Shown here piece after piece: positions 24,623 through 32,883 of a DNA stretch of 64,000 nt. Below the pieces are notes generated by a model that was not told where the DNA came from, made no database searches, and saw only the letters and a list, made by a program, of their open reading frames with translations. Position 1 is the first letter of the stretch. Each line of letters begins with the position of its first letter. The stretch is from contig NZ_AP025461.1 of assembly GCF_024347315.1 (NCBI RefSeq), positions 1,364,001-1,428,000 on the forward strand, in the 5' to 3' direction. This DNA is from Vibrio atlanticus. Lineage in GTDB: Bacteria; Pseudomonadota; Gammaproteobacteria; Enterobacterales; Vibrionaceae. A program made the translations under genes and the position numbers.

Positions 24623-25225
24623 ATGAAATTATTCGCTTCATTACTCACGACCATCGGTATTACTGGTGCTGTCTGGGGGCTATTACATATTCAGCCTGCG
24701 ATTGCGGATGCATCGACGGAGCAGCCAATCGCTGAGTTATCAACGAACAAGTCATCAATCGACAAACAGCCAAAAAACAAGTCCGTAGAGGTCAAACAAC
24801 AGACGACTGCACACTCAACGTATCTGCAAGGCTTGAGCAAGACGATTCCATTCGAGGATGTTCAAGAGTTATGGGTGGACTTCTATCAGAACCTCGAAGT
24901 CAATGACAAAGAGAGTGCACAACAACAAGTCATCGTGATCTATCAAGACATCAACTTAGATTTTAGCGAAGCGACGATCACGATAGGCTTCCCTACTCAG
25001 CAATCAAAATCAAATAAAAACAAATCCTTAATTAAAATTCTAAGTAAAGCCAAAGGCACCCTTCTGCTAGGTAAAGGCGAACATACCGAACAGGAATTAG
25101 CACAAGCTTGGGAAGGTATCGCGATATTAAAAGAAGTGGATATGGTTATAGAACATCACCAGCTGAACCAGCATGGTTTGCCAGATTCTAGTGAGTTATA
25201 CGTCTATTATAAGAACAACCAGTAA
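24623..25225 (+). CDS. Exported GyrI-like (effector-binding fold) protein
   Basis: 200 residues. Residues 1-28 form a signal sequence (ends PAIADA); a low-complexity linker rich in Ser/Lys/Gln runs to about 70. The rest resembles a GyrI/AraC-effector-binding domain: TIPFEDVQELWVDF near the start, VIVIYQD, and the C-terminal strand SSELYVYY with its acidic Glu. Such domains bind small hydrophobic ligands. An exported one suggests ligand sensing or transport in the periplasm. It is the first of four closely spaced genes with a desaturase-family enzyme and a two-component system. The family call is moderate. Confidence 0.6.
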   Translation: MKLFASLLTTIGITGAVWGLLHIQPAIADASTEQPIAELSTNKSSIDKQPKNKSVEVKQQTTAHSTYLQGLSKTIPFEDVQELWVDFYQNLEVNDKESAQQQVIVIYQDINLDFSEATITIGFPTQQSKSNKNKSLIKILSKAKGTLLLGKGEHTEQELAQAWEGIAILKEVDMVIEHHQLNQHGLPDSSELYVYYKNNQ

Positions 25226-25236
25226 AGGATTTAGTT

Positions 25237-26148
25237 ATGAATTTCACTATGGATAGCATTGGGAATTTTCTCTCTCAAACATTCACAGAAACGAGCATCA
25301 TCCTAACCGAAACTTGGGTAGATGATAATTTTCTGCTGCTTGCTCTGGCTCTGTTTATCTTTGAGCTTATCCGCTATGCCTTTAAGAAAAAGCTCAGCTG
25401 GAATATGTTGGGAGACAGCGCGACTAACTTAGTCACCTTGTTCTTCTTGTTGGTGACCCTTTTCTTTGTCGGGTTAGCCTATGTGGGCACGTTTGTTTAC
25501 GCCTACGAGAATTTCAGCCTAACTCAGCTACCGATATCTGGTTGGACAATTCTGGGTTGCTTGATCTTGGCCGATCTCGCGTACTACTGGGAACACAGAT
25601 TCTTGCACAGCAACGGTTTAGCTTGGGGAACGCACTCTGTTCACCATAGCTCGCCTTACTTTAATATCTCTGTCGCTTACCGATTCGGGCCTTTGGATTG
25701 GTTCTTCCCGTTCTTCTTTTATTTGCCGTTAATCCTGCTCGGATTCAATCCGTTTGTGGTGCTGATGTGTGAAACCTTTGTGCAGCTTTATCAAACGCTA
25801 TTGCACACCGAAACCGTTAAGCGCCTGCCCCGCCCTGTTGAAGCGGTGTTTAATACGCCTTCACACCACAGAGTGCATCACGCGACCAACAAGCAGTATC
25901 TTGATAAGAACTATGCTGGCATCTTTATCATTTGGGATCGTATGTTCGGCACCTTCGCTAAAGAAGAGGAAGAAGTCAGATACGGTGTGTTCCCGAGAAT
26001 CAACTCTGTGAACCCATTTAAGGTATATTTCCACGGCTACGTTAAACTATGCCAACAGTTATGGCATGCGCCAAATTGGAATTATCGACTACAGCTTCTT
26101 ATTCAGCCGCCTATTTGGGCTTGGAAAAGAGAACGAGAAACAAAGTAA
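25237..26148 (+). CDS. Sterol desaturase/fatty acid hydroxylase family protein
   Basis: 303 residues, four or five membrane helices (35-48, 60-90, 100-118, 150-175). The three histidine clusters of this di-iron membrane family are intact: H120-RFL-H124, H133-SV-HH, and later HHRVHH. These enzymes hydroxylate or desaturate lipid chains, sterols or ether lipids, using O2. The substrate here is unknown. It begins 11 bp after the GyrI-like gene and ends 8 bp before the response regulator. Confidence 0.88.
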   Translation: MNFTMDSIGNFLSQTFTETSIILTETWVDDNFLLLALALFIFELIRYAFKKKLSWNMLGDSATNLVTLFFLLVTLFFVGLAYVGTFVYAYENFSLTQLPISGWTILGCLILADLAYYWEHRFLHSNGLAWGTHSVHHSSPYFNISVAYRFGPLDWFFPFFFYLPLILLGFNPFVVLMCETFVQLYQTLLHTETVKRLPRPVEAVFNTPSHHRVHHATNKQYLDKNYAGIFIIWDRMFGTFAKEEEEVRYGVFPRINSVNPFKVYFHGYVKLCQQLWHAPNWNYRLQLLIQPPIWAWKRERETK

Positions 26149-26156
26149 GGACACTT

Positions 26157-26831
26157 ATGAGCATTAACGCCCTGCTGATTGAAGACGACAGCGACTTAGC
26201 AGAAGCCATTGCAGACTATATGGAACTCGACGGTTTCGAATTCGACTTTGCTTACAATGGCAGCGCAGGACTCAATCTTGCGTTAGAGGGGCGTTATGAC
26301 ATCATTTTGACGGACATCAACATGCCCAAAATAGACGGGCTCGATGTCTGTCAATCTCTTCGCCACCAAGGTGTCACGACACCTATCCTTATGTTAACGG
26401 CAAGGGACACATTACAAGACAAAATCGCTGGGTTCGAAGTGGGTTCGGATGACTATCTAGTGAAACCTTTTGCGATGGAAGAGCTGAAAGTACGGCTTAT
26501 GGCGCTGATACGTCGCTCTCAAGGATCGGTGACGTCACTGTCTGTGGCAGATCTCAAACTGGACTTAGACAAGCACCAAGCCCTTAGAGACGGCAAGCTA
26601 TTGAGGCTGTCCCCAGTCTGTTGGCGAATGCTTGTGATGTTAGTGCGAAACAGCCCTAACGTGGTGAGCAAAGCCAAGCTTGAAGAAGCATGGGAAGACG
26701 AAATGCCAAGCTCTGACAGCGTGAAAGCGCACCTGTTTAAGCTTCGACAAGTGGTTGATGCGCCCTTTGACTCAAAACTGATTCACACAGTTCATGGTAT
26801 TGGTGTTGTCTTGCATGAGGAGCCATCATGA
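26157..26831 (+). CDS. OmpR/PhoB-type response regulator
   Basis: 224 residues from ATG 26157, preceded by TAAGGA; a longer reading overlaps the desaturase gene. Receiver domain 1-118 with acidic pocket EDD (9-11), phosphorylated D53 (LTDINMP) and Lys in LVKPF; winged-helix DNA-binding domain 128-222 (LKLDLDKHQALRDGK, HTVHGIGVVL). Its target is probably its own four-gene operon. The kinase gene overlaps its stop by 4 bases. Confidence 0.93.
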   Translation: MSINALLIEDDSDLAEAIADYMELDGFEFDFAYNGSAGLNLALEGRYDIILTDINMPKIDGLDVCQSLRHQGVTTPILMLTARDTLQDKIAGFEVGSDDYLVKPFAMEELKVRLMALIRRSQGSVTSLSVADLKLDLDKHQALRDGKLLRLSPVCWRMLVMLVRNSPNVVSKAKLEEAWEDEMPSSDSVKAHLFKLRQVVDAPFDSKLIHTVHGIGVVLHEEPS

Positions 26832-28120
26832 AACACGCGAACATGAATCGAGTCAGTATTAAGCGCGACATCTATCTCTATTTATTTGGAATAGTGGTGT
26901 TACTGACTGCCATCTACAGTTTGATGGTTTCACAGAGCTACCACATTGGTCTTAATGAATCGGCAAAATATGGATTCTTGTATGAATTGGAAGTCGCAGA
27001 ACAACGTTACATCGAAACAGGGCAATTACCAGACTATCAAAACCCGACATTCCAAGCCTTTCTAACCTATTCGGAGCTGCCCGCTAAATTTCAACAAGCC
27101 TTTGATTGGAAAGCGTTTGATAACGACGCTATTTATGATCATTACCAGCCTTCACCTAACAATAAATCAGGGCAATACCTCTATGCCGCCAAACATCAAG
27201 TTTCTGGTAAAGACGAAGCCTTGTACATCATTTCTGAGTACGATGAAGCCATCTACTTGAATCTGTTCGAGCTCAACCCACCCGATTCCGTGAACCAAAT
27301 TAACAATGCCTTCATTGCCATTGGCGCCCTTTTACTCTTGGTGTTTTTGATCATTCGCCTTTTGATACACCGAGTCACCAAACCGATTATTACGCTATCA
27401 AAATGGTCTGAATCTCTGGATGTGGACGACACTGAAGGGCTGACTCAGTTTCGGTATAAAGAGATCCATAAGTTGGCTTCGCAACTGGTTAAAAGCGTTC
27501 AAGGCGAACGACAGGCCAATGAGCGTGAGAGCTTTTTCTTAAGAGCAGCTAGCCACGAGTTAAGAACACCGATTGCCACTATTTCAGCCAGTGGCGATAT
27601 GCTGGTTCGGTTATCTGAAACTATCCCTAACAGTGGCCAACGAGCGGTAGCGCGAATCCAACGTTCGGCCACCAACATGAAAGCCTTGGTAACGACTCTG
27701 TTGTGGATGAGTCGTAATAGCGAAATGGAAACCAACTATGAGCAAATCAAGCTGACTCCCCTGCTCAACAACATCATCGAAAGCCAACGTTACCTTCTCA
27801 AAAACAAAGAAGTAGAGATCCACACCAAGGTCGACCAAGGCGAACACTCCCTTCCCCGTGAGTTAACAGAAGTTGTGCTCACCAACTTGGTCCGAAATGC
27901 ATTCCAACACGGTGGTAGCGGAGATATCAGAATCACACTGACAGAACATCAGTTTGAGGTAACCAATCGTTTGGAAGATGAAAACCTAGCAAACGACTCT
28001 GAACAACAGACCTCTTTTGGTATCGGCCTAGAGCTAATTGATCGCGTTTGTCAGAACCAAGGTTGGCAGTTTACTCATCAAGTTCACAACAATGAGTTCA
28101 TCGTCAAAGTCATGCTATAG
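26828..28120 (+). CDS. Sensor histidine kinase
   Basis: 430 residues. Two membrane helices (14-34 and 160-181) enclose a periplasmic sensor of about 125 residues. HAMP-like segment, then HisKA with H243 in ASHELRTP, N-box NLVRNAFQHGG and G-box FGIGLELI. Translationally coupled (ATGA overlap) to the response regulator, so they form one two-component system. The signal may be membrane-lipid state, given the desaturase in the operon; that is inference. Confidence 0.93.
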   Translation: MKHANMNRVSIKRDIYLYLFGIVVLLTAIYSLMVSQSYHIGLNESAKYGFLYELEVAEQRYIETGQLPDYQNPTFQAFLTYSELPAKFQQAFDWKAFDNDAIYDHYQPSPNNKSGQYLYAAKHQVSGKDEALYIISEYDEAIYLNLFELNPPDSVNQINNAFIAIGALLLLVFLIIRLLIHRVTKPIITLSKWSESLDVDDTEGLTQFRYKEIHKLASQLVKSVQGERQANERESFFLRAASHELRTPIATISASGDMLVRLSETIPNSGQRAVARIQRSATNMKALVTTLLWMSRNSEMETNYEQIKLTPLLNNIIESQRYLLKNKEVEIHTKVDQGEHSLPRELTEVVLTNLVRNAFQHGGSGDIRITLTEHQFEVTNRLEDENLANDSEQQTSFGIGLELIDRVCQNQGWQFTHQVHNNEFIVKVML

Positions 28121-28207
28121 CGATTTTCTAAATGGTTATTGGATGGTGACCAAAAGTTTACCCTCACTTGGTTATGCTAGTCGCACAATCTAGTTAGGAG
28201 TTATTTT

Positions 28208-28360
28208 ATGGGCACTTGGATATTAGAAACACTGTTGTGGGCTGTGGTAACGGTGGCGGTTTGTGTCGCGATTTGGGGGCTGTACTTACCTAATATATTG
28301 ATCGCATTAGGTGTGTCGGTAGCGGTATCACTGTTATTGGGGAATAGCTGGAGAAGCTAG
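28208..28360 (+). CDS. Small hydrophobic membrane protein (50 aa)
   Basis: 50 residues, MGTWILETLLWAVVTVAVCV.., with two hydrophobic segments separated by LYLPN and ending GNSWRS. TAGGAGT lies 8 bases before the ATG, a strong ribosome site, which supports translation. It is 87 bp after the kinase gene. No family is recognised. Confidence 0.5.
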   Translation: MGTWILETLLWAVVTVAVCVAIWGLYLPNILIALGVSVAVSLLLGNSWRS

Positions 28361-28407
28361 TTATTTAAGGTAGAGCATAGTTCAAAACATAAGTGAGTAT
28401 TGGCACA

Positions 28408-28459
28408 CCCGACAGCAGCAACATTTACTAAGTACGTTGATTAGGTACGTACTGTCGGG
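28408..28459. other. Long inverted repeat between convergent genes
   Basis: CCCGACAG (28408-28415) pairs with CTGTCGGG (28452-28459), and inside it AGTACGT pairs with ACGTACT. It probably ends or separates transcription of the small membrane gene and the dioxygenase gene, but no T run follows. Confidence 0.5.
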
Positions 28460-28470
28460 CGCGAATTAAA

Positions 28471-28794
28471 TTAGCTGGTCAGCGTTTCTTCAAACACACC
28501 TAGCTCACGACCAAGCCATGTCGCGCGTACTGTGTGATCCAAAGTTTCTTCACCGCCCGTTACTGGGTGAATCAACACTGACATATCGCCGCGTTCTTGC
28601 TCCAACCACTCAACAATGCCTGACTCTTTGTTAGCAAAGTGAATCTCAAACATTGGCATCTTATGTGGGCCAACCAAACGCTGTATTAATGGGAAAGTCT
28701 CTAACACATCTTTACGTTCTGATAGAATTTTCTGACGCAGTGTTTCTGCCTGCTCTGCAAAGCGCAGAGGGAAATAGATATGACCGTGGTACAT
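28471..28794 (-). CDS. DOPA 4,5-dioxygenase family protein
   Basis: 107 residues matching the small DOPA_dioxygen family: HGHIYF at the N-terminus, GPHKMPMFEIHF in the middle and SVLIHPVTGG, giving the conserved metal-binding histidines. Plant and fungal members open the ring of DOPA; bacterial members are uncharacterised, so the substrate is unknown. Single gene. Confidence 0.82.
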   Translation of the reverse strand: MYHGHIYFPLRFAEQAETLRQKILSERKDVLETFPLIQRLVGPHKMPMFEIHFANKESGIVEWLEQERGDMSVLIHPVTGGEETLDHTVRATWLGRELGVFEETLTS

Positions 28795-28902
28795 GGCACC
28801 ATCCTTTAGAATTATGATGTCGCAAGTTTATACCTAAACCGCCTTTAATAGCTAAGTCTTAATAGATGAACTTGATTGGAGAGGGGCGATAAGAGAGAAA
28901 AG

Positions 28903-28942
28903 CTAGAGTCTGTTATTCGAAGTAATCAAAAACAAACTCTAG
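28903..28942 (-). terminator. Terminator of the YghU-like gene
   Basis: CTAGAGTCTGTT and AACAAACTCTAG (one mismatch) form an 11-12 bp stem; on the minus strand it is followed by CTTTTCTC. Confidence 0.55.
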
Positions 28943-28971
28943 TTATGTACAGCGAGTTAATTTTGAAGCGA

Positions 28972-29829
28972 CTAAGGCTTAAGCTTTAAAACTCCGTCAA
29001 TGTCTTCTGCAGAATGGCGCTCGGGGACTTGCTCCCACTCTTCGCCAAATGAACGGTTCACTACTCGACCTCGTTGGAAACCTTCGCGCGCTTCTAGTTG
29101 CTTCGCCCAGCGCACTACGTTGGTGTAAGACTCCACTTGTAGGAACTCAGCGGCATCGTAGATTTTTCCTAGTACAAGGTTGCCATACCAAGGCCAAATT
29201 GCGATATCAGCGATGCTTAGCTCTTCTCCCGCCACAAAATCGCTATTGGCGAGTTGTTTATCTAACACGTCTAACTGACGCTTAGCTTCCATCGCAAAAC
29301 GGTTAATTGGGTACTCTTGCTTTTCATCAGCGTAAGCGTAAAAGTGACCAAAACCACCACCTAGGAATGGTGCTGAACCTTGAGCCCAGAACAACCAGTT
29401 AATGGTTTGTGTTCTCGCTGCCCCTTCTTTTGGCAAGAAGTGACCAAACTTTTCAGCTAAGTGCATCAGGATAGATGCCGATTCGAAAACATTCACATCT
29501 TCAGCACCAGACTTATCAACGAGTGCCGGTATTTTGGAGTTTGGATTCACTCCAACAAAACCAGAAGAGAACTGTTCAGCTTCACCAATGTTAATCAAAT
29601 ACGCATCATATTCAGCTTCTTTAACACCTGCCGCAAACAACTCTTCCAGCAAGATAGTGACTTTTTGACCGTTAGGTGTACCAAGAGAATACAATTGAAA
29701 AGCATGGTCACCAACAGGAAGCTCTTTATCAAAGCGAGCGCCAGATTCAGGACTATTGATATTTGCCCACTTGTTACCACCATCAGTATCGTTAACCCAA
29801 ACTTTTGGCGGTGTGTATTGTTCTGACAT
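28972..29829 (-). CDS. yghU: Glutathione S-transferase-like disulfide-bond oxidoreductase
   Basis: 285 residues. Thioredoxin-like N-half (QLYSLGTPNGQKVTILLEEL, NPNSKIPALVD, FESASILMHLAEKF) and helical C-half (LSIADIAIWPWYG). The T-P-N-G segment and the long N-terminal extension match YghU, a nu-class enzyme that binds two glutathiones and reduces organic peroxides and disulfides. Length matches E. coli YghU (288). Cytoplasmic, single gene. Confidence 0.9.
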   Translation of the reverse strand: MSEQYTPPKVWVNDTDGGNKWANINSPESGARFDKELPVGDHAFQLYSLGTPNGQKVTILLEELFAAGVKEAEYDAYLINIGEAEQFSSGFVGVNPNSKIPALVDKSGAEDVNVFESASILMHLAEKFGHFLPKEGAARTQTINWLFWAQGSAPFLGGGFGHFYAYADEKQEYPINRFAMEAKRQLDVLDKQLANSDFVAGEELSIADIAIWPWYGNLVLGKIYDAAEFLQVESYTNVVRWAKQLEAREGFQRGRVVNRSFGEEWEQVPERHSAEDIDGVLKLKP

Positions 29830-30104
29830 GATATTTCCTTATTAATATAGGGTAGCTTTAACTGATATTAGGTCACGCTCCCTTGGTTAAAACCCCTAAA
29901 TACAATTTCTTTTCAAACTGTTAAGCATGGCTTATTCCAGAAAGAAATAACCTGCTTTATGAGATAGCACACGTAAAAGATAAGTGTCCAATCAAACCTA
30001 AGCCACATAACGGTTAGTACGAAACATGATTTAGTCACGACATGCCTACAGGTTAAAGAAAGCTGTGATAAAATCGGGAGATTACAATTGATAAGGATTT
30101 GGCA

Positions 30105-30449
30105 ATGTCTTCTGATTACACTGGCTCGAGTGCAGCGTACGCTCGCCAAGAGAAAGGCTACCGTGAAAAAGCACTAAAACTGTACCCATGGGTTTGTGGT
30201 AAGTGCGCGCGTGAATTTGTTTACTCGAACTTAAGAGAGCTGACCGTCCACCACGTGGATCACGACCATACAAACAACCCTGAAGACGGAAGTAACTGGG
30301 AACTATTGTGCCTTTACTGTCACGATCATGAACACTCAAAATACACGGATCATGACCGTTATGGCGTTGATGCCAAGGCTCGTTTAGACGACCACCAATC
30401 AGCGACGCACAACCCTTTCGCCGATCTAGCGAAGTTGATGAAGAAATAA
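30105..30449 (+). CDS. yajD: HNH nuclease family protein YajD
   Basis: 114 residues from the ATG at 30105 (AAGGA 9 bases upstream). Zinc-binding pairs CGKC and CLYCHDH surround the HNH core VHHVDHDHTNNPEDGSNWELL. The length and sequence match E. coli YajD (115). The biochemical role is not established. A strong terminator follows. Confidence 0.92.
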   Translation: MSSDYTGSSAAYARQEKGYREKALKLYPWVCGKCAREFVYSNLRELTVHHVDHDHTNNPEDGSNWELLCLYCHDHEHSKYTDHDRYGVDAKARLDDHQSATHNPFADLAKLMKK

Positions 30450-30487
30450 ACGATTCCTTCTTTGTAAAAGCGAGTCGTTCGAATAAC

Positions 30488-30524
30488 AAAAAACCCCAGT
30501 ATGTCACCATACTGGGGTTTCTTT
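30488..30524 (+). terminator. Terminator of yajD
   Basis: AAACCCCAGTATG, loop TCAC, CATACTGGGGTTT followed by CTTTT: a perfect 13-bp stem. Confidence 0.92.
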
Positions 30525-30573
30525 TATCTGCCGTCATAACCAAATAATAGAGTTAATAGAGGCCAGATCAAAA

Positions 30574-30600
30574 GAACCTTCCGAAGAAGGCTCCTTTTTA
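30574..30600. terminator. Terminator of the 126-aa membrane protein gene
   Basis: GAACCTTC CGAA GAAGGCTC, an 8-bp stem with one G-U and a tetraloop, T runs on both strands; it is just beyond the stop codon at 30611. Confidence 0.75.
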
Positions 30601-30610
30601 GAATTCTGAA

Positions 30611-30991
30611 TTATACAGCGGCTTGTTTACGAGACTCTTCTACCTGCTTAGCGCGCTTTTTAAGCGTCAACTTATCGCGGTATGCAAACCAAACGTAAGT
30701 CACTACGACCAAGAAGAAAAGGTATGACAATGAGAAAATGAATGGCGATTGAATGATATCGTTTGAGATACCCCAAGAAACACCGATAACGGTCACTGCA
30801 ATTTTTGCAAAAAAACCACACATCAATAGCATTAATGCCAACTGTGGGAAACGCGTGCTACGGAATGCCAGCCAGTAACAACTACCAACTGCTAATGCCG
30901 CAATATAGAAGCCGAATAGGAAAGAGTGAATATGGTCAGCTGCCGCTACACCACCAGAAATTGACATCAATAAAATTAAAAACAGTTTCAT
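30611..30991 (-). CDS. Four-helix inner membrane protein, unknown function
   Basis: 126 residues: four hydrophobic helices (about 1-16, 22-43, 50-70, 80-103) and a basic cytoplasmic tail (DKLTLKKRAKQVEESRK). GAGGCGAG ribosome site upstream. I do not recognise a family. Single gene between two terminators and a long promoter region. Confidence 0.7.
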   Translation of the reverse strand: MKLFLILLMSISGGVAAADHIHSFLFGFYIAALAVGSCYWLAFRSTRFPQLALMLLMCGFFAKIAVTVIGVSWGISNDIIQSPFIFSLSYLFFLVVVTYVWFAYRDKLTLKKRAKQVEESRKQAAV

Positions 30992-31585
30992 AATACTCGC
31001 CTCACCATAGGTTGGAAACGCATCCTTTCAAATTTGGAATCTCAGTTTGCGTACTATTTTCCCACTTTTTTTGTTCAACACAACCCCTCAAGCTGAACAA
31101 AATGTAAGCAAAGGTGCTAACAAAAACCCAAGTTAACAATCATTTAACATACTGTTTTTAATAAACCTCCGTTAACCCTTGTCTCATATGAATAAAGCGT
31201 CATTTCGATTTATTTTGTTACACAAAATTAACCTTGGAAAATATTTAAAATAATTCGTAACTCTGTGATATCCGCACGGGATACGTGGACAATCTGAAAT
31301 GTGTATCGAAGAATCCCTTAAAAAATAAGCCCGCCACGCTAAAAAGAACAAAATAGAAAGGTATTGAACACAACTTACAAACCAACAAAAAACAACCCAT
31401 TAACAATTTTGAGTTTATTTACCAAAAATGGAAAAAGAGATTCCAATCACATTTTTATTGGTTATAATCCGCGCTCTTTTGCGTTGTCTGTTGATAAACG
31501 CAAACTAATTTTGAAGAAACAATCACAATAACCCGTCTTTAGTTGAGTGGCTCACCACTGACCAACGACAAAACTGAGAATAAAA
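30992..31585. promoter_or_regulatory. Long AT-rich intergenic region with promoter for the MFS gene
   Basis: 594 bp with no open gene. TATAAT at 31463-31468 is a good -10 box about 115 bp before the transporter start; the -35 is poor, suggesting an activator. TTTGCGTT / AACGCAAA soon after it can form a leader hairpin. The extreme codon bias of the transporter suggests high expression. Confidence 0.45.
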
Positions 31586-32824
31586 ATGAGCAAGATTGAT
31601 AAAGCATCACGTATCCTGCTAGCAGGCTTCTGTATCAACCTTTGTCTTGGCATCCTGTATGCTTGGAGTGTATTTAACAAGGCGCTAGTGACTGAAGCTG
31701 GTTGGAGTGCTGCTGAAGCATCTTCACCTTACGCTATTGCAACTATCACATTCTCTGTTTGTCTTCTTGTTGCAGGCATCCTACAAGACCGTATGGGTCC
31801 ACGTAAGATCCTTATTCTTGGTACAGCGCTTACTGGCCTAGGTATGATTGCTTCTGGTTTCGCTACGACTCCTATGATGCTAAACCTAACGTTTGGCGTG
31901 ATGACAGGTGCTGGTATCGGCTTCGGTTACGCATGTCTTTCTCCATCAGCAATGAAATGGTTCCATTCTTCTAAAAAAGGTATGGTTAACGGTCTAATCG
32001 CTGCAGGCTTCGGTCTTGCTGCTATTTACCTAGCACCACTAACTTCTGCGCTAATCGATAGCATGGGTATCCAAACAAGCTTTATGATTCTTGGTGTTGG
32101 TGTACTTGCAATCGCAGTACCTCTAGCGGCAACGATCAACAACCCACCAGCGGATTACACGCCAGCAGAGCCTAAAGTAAAAGAAGGCCAAGCACCTAAA
32201 GCGGTTAAGAAGACTGAAGACCTAACATGGAAAGTAATGCTGAAGACTCCTCAGTTCTACTCTCTATGGATCATGTACGCATTTGCTGCTTCTGTTGGTC
32301 TTATGATCATCGGTAACATCACTACGATTGCTAGCGTTCAAGCGAACCTACCAAACGCGGTTTACCTAGCGTCTATCCTAGCTGTATTCAACTCAGGCGG
32401 TCGTGTTGCTGCAGGTATGCTTGCAGATAAAATCGGTGGCGTACGTACTCTACTTCTAGCGTTCATCCTTCAAGGCGCGAACATGGCTCTATTCGCTACG
32501 TTCAACTCTGAATTCACACTAATCATTGGTACGGCTATCGCAGCTGTTGGTTACGGTACACTTCTAGCTGTATTCCCAACACTAACTGCAGAATTCTACG
32601 GCCTGAAAAACTACGGTACTAACTACGGCGTGCTTTACACGGCATGGGGTATTGGTGGCGCTATCGGTGCTGCGGTTGTTGGTTACTCAATGACGAATGG
32701 CGAAGGTTACGGCCTAGCTTACACAATCTCTGCTGCTATGATGGCCGTGTGTATTGTTCTAGCTATCGTGACTAAGCCAATCTCAGAAGCGAAAGCAACT
32801 GAACTTAAGCAAGCAAGCGCTTAA
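31586..32824 (+). CDS. MFS transporter, oxalate/formate antiporter (L-lactate MFS) family
   Basis: 412 residues, 12 membrane helices. N-terminal LGILYAWSVFNKAL and WSAAEASSPYAI, loop motif GILQDRMGPRK, and second-half LADKIGGVRTLL mark the OFA family, whose members carry oxalate/formate, or pyruvate and lactate (YhjX-like). The substrate is not resolved from sequence. Codon use is strongly biased (CTA/CTT-rich, few rare codons), unlike the neighbour downstream, suggesting strong expression. A terminator follows. Confidence 0.85.
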   Translation: MSKIDKASRILLAGFCINLCLGILYAWSVFNKALVTEAGWSAAEASSPYAIATITFSVCLLVAGILQDRMGPRKILILGTALTGLGMIASGFATTPMMLNLTFGVMTGAGIGFGYACLSPSAMKWFHSSKKGMVNGLIAAGFGLAAIYLAPLTSALIDSMGIQTSFMILGVGVLAIAVPLAATINNPPADYTPAEPKVKEGQAPKAVKKTEDLTWKVMLKTPQFYSLWIMYAFAASVGLMIIGNITTIASVQANLPNAVYLASILAVFNSGGRVAAGMLADKIGGVRTLLLAFILQGANMALFATFNSEFTLIIGTAIAAVGYGTLLAVFPTLTAEFYGLKNYGTNYGVLYTAWGIGGAIGAAVVGYSMTNGEGYGLAYTISAAMMAVCIVLAIVTKPISEAKATELKQASA

Positions 32825-32850
32825 TTCAGTTCTCGATTGATTAAAAATAG

Positions 32851-32883
32851 AAAGAGCTTAACCTTAGGGTTAGGCTCTTTTTG
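32851..32883 (+). terminator. Terminator after the MFS gene, overlapping the next gene's leader
   Basis: AAAGAGCTTAACC, loop TTA, GGGTTAGGCTCTTT followed by TTG: a 13-bp stem. Its T run merges with the first possible start codon of the FAN1-like gene. Confidence 0.85.
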
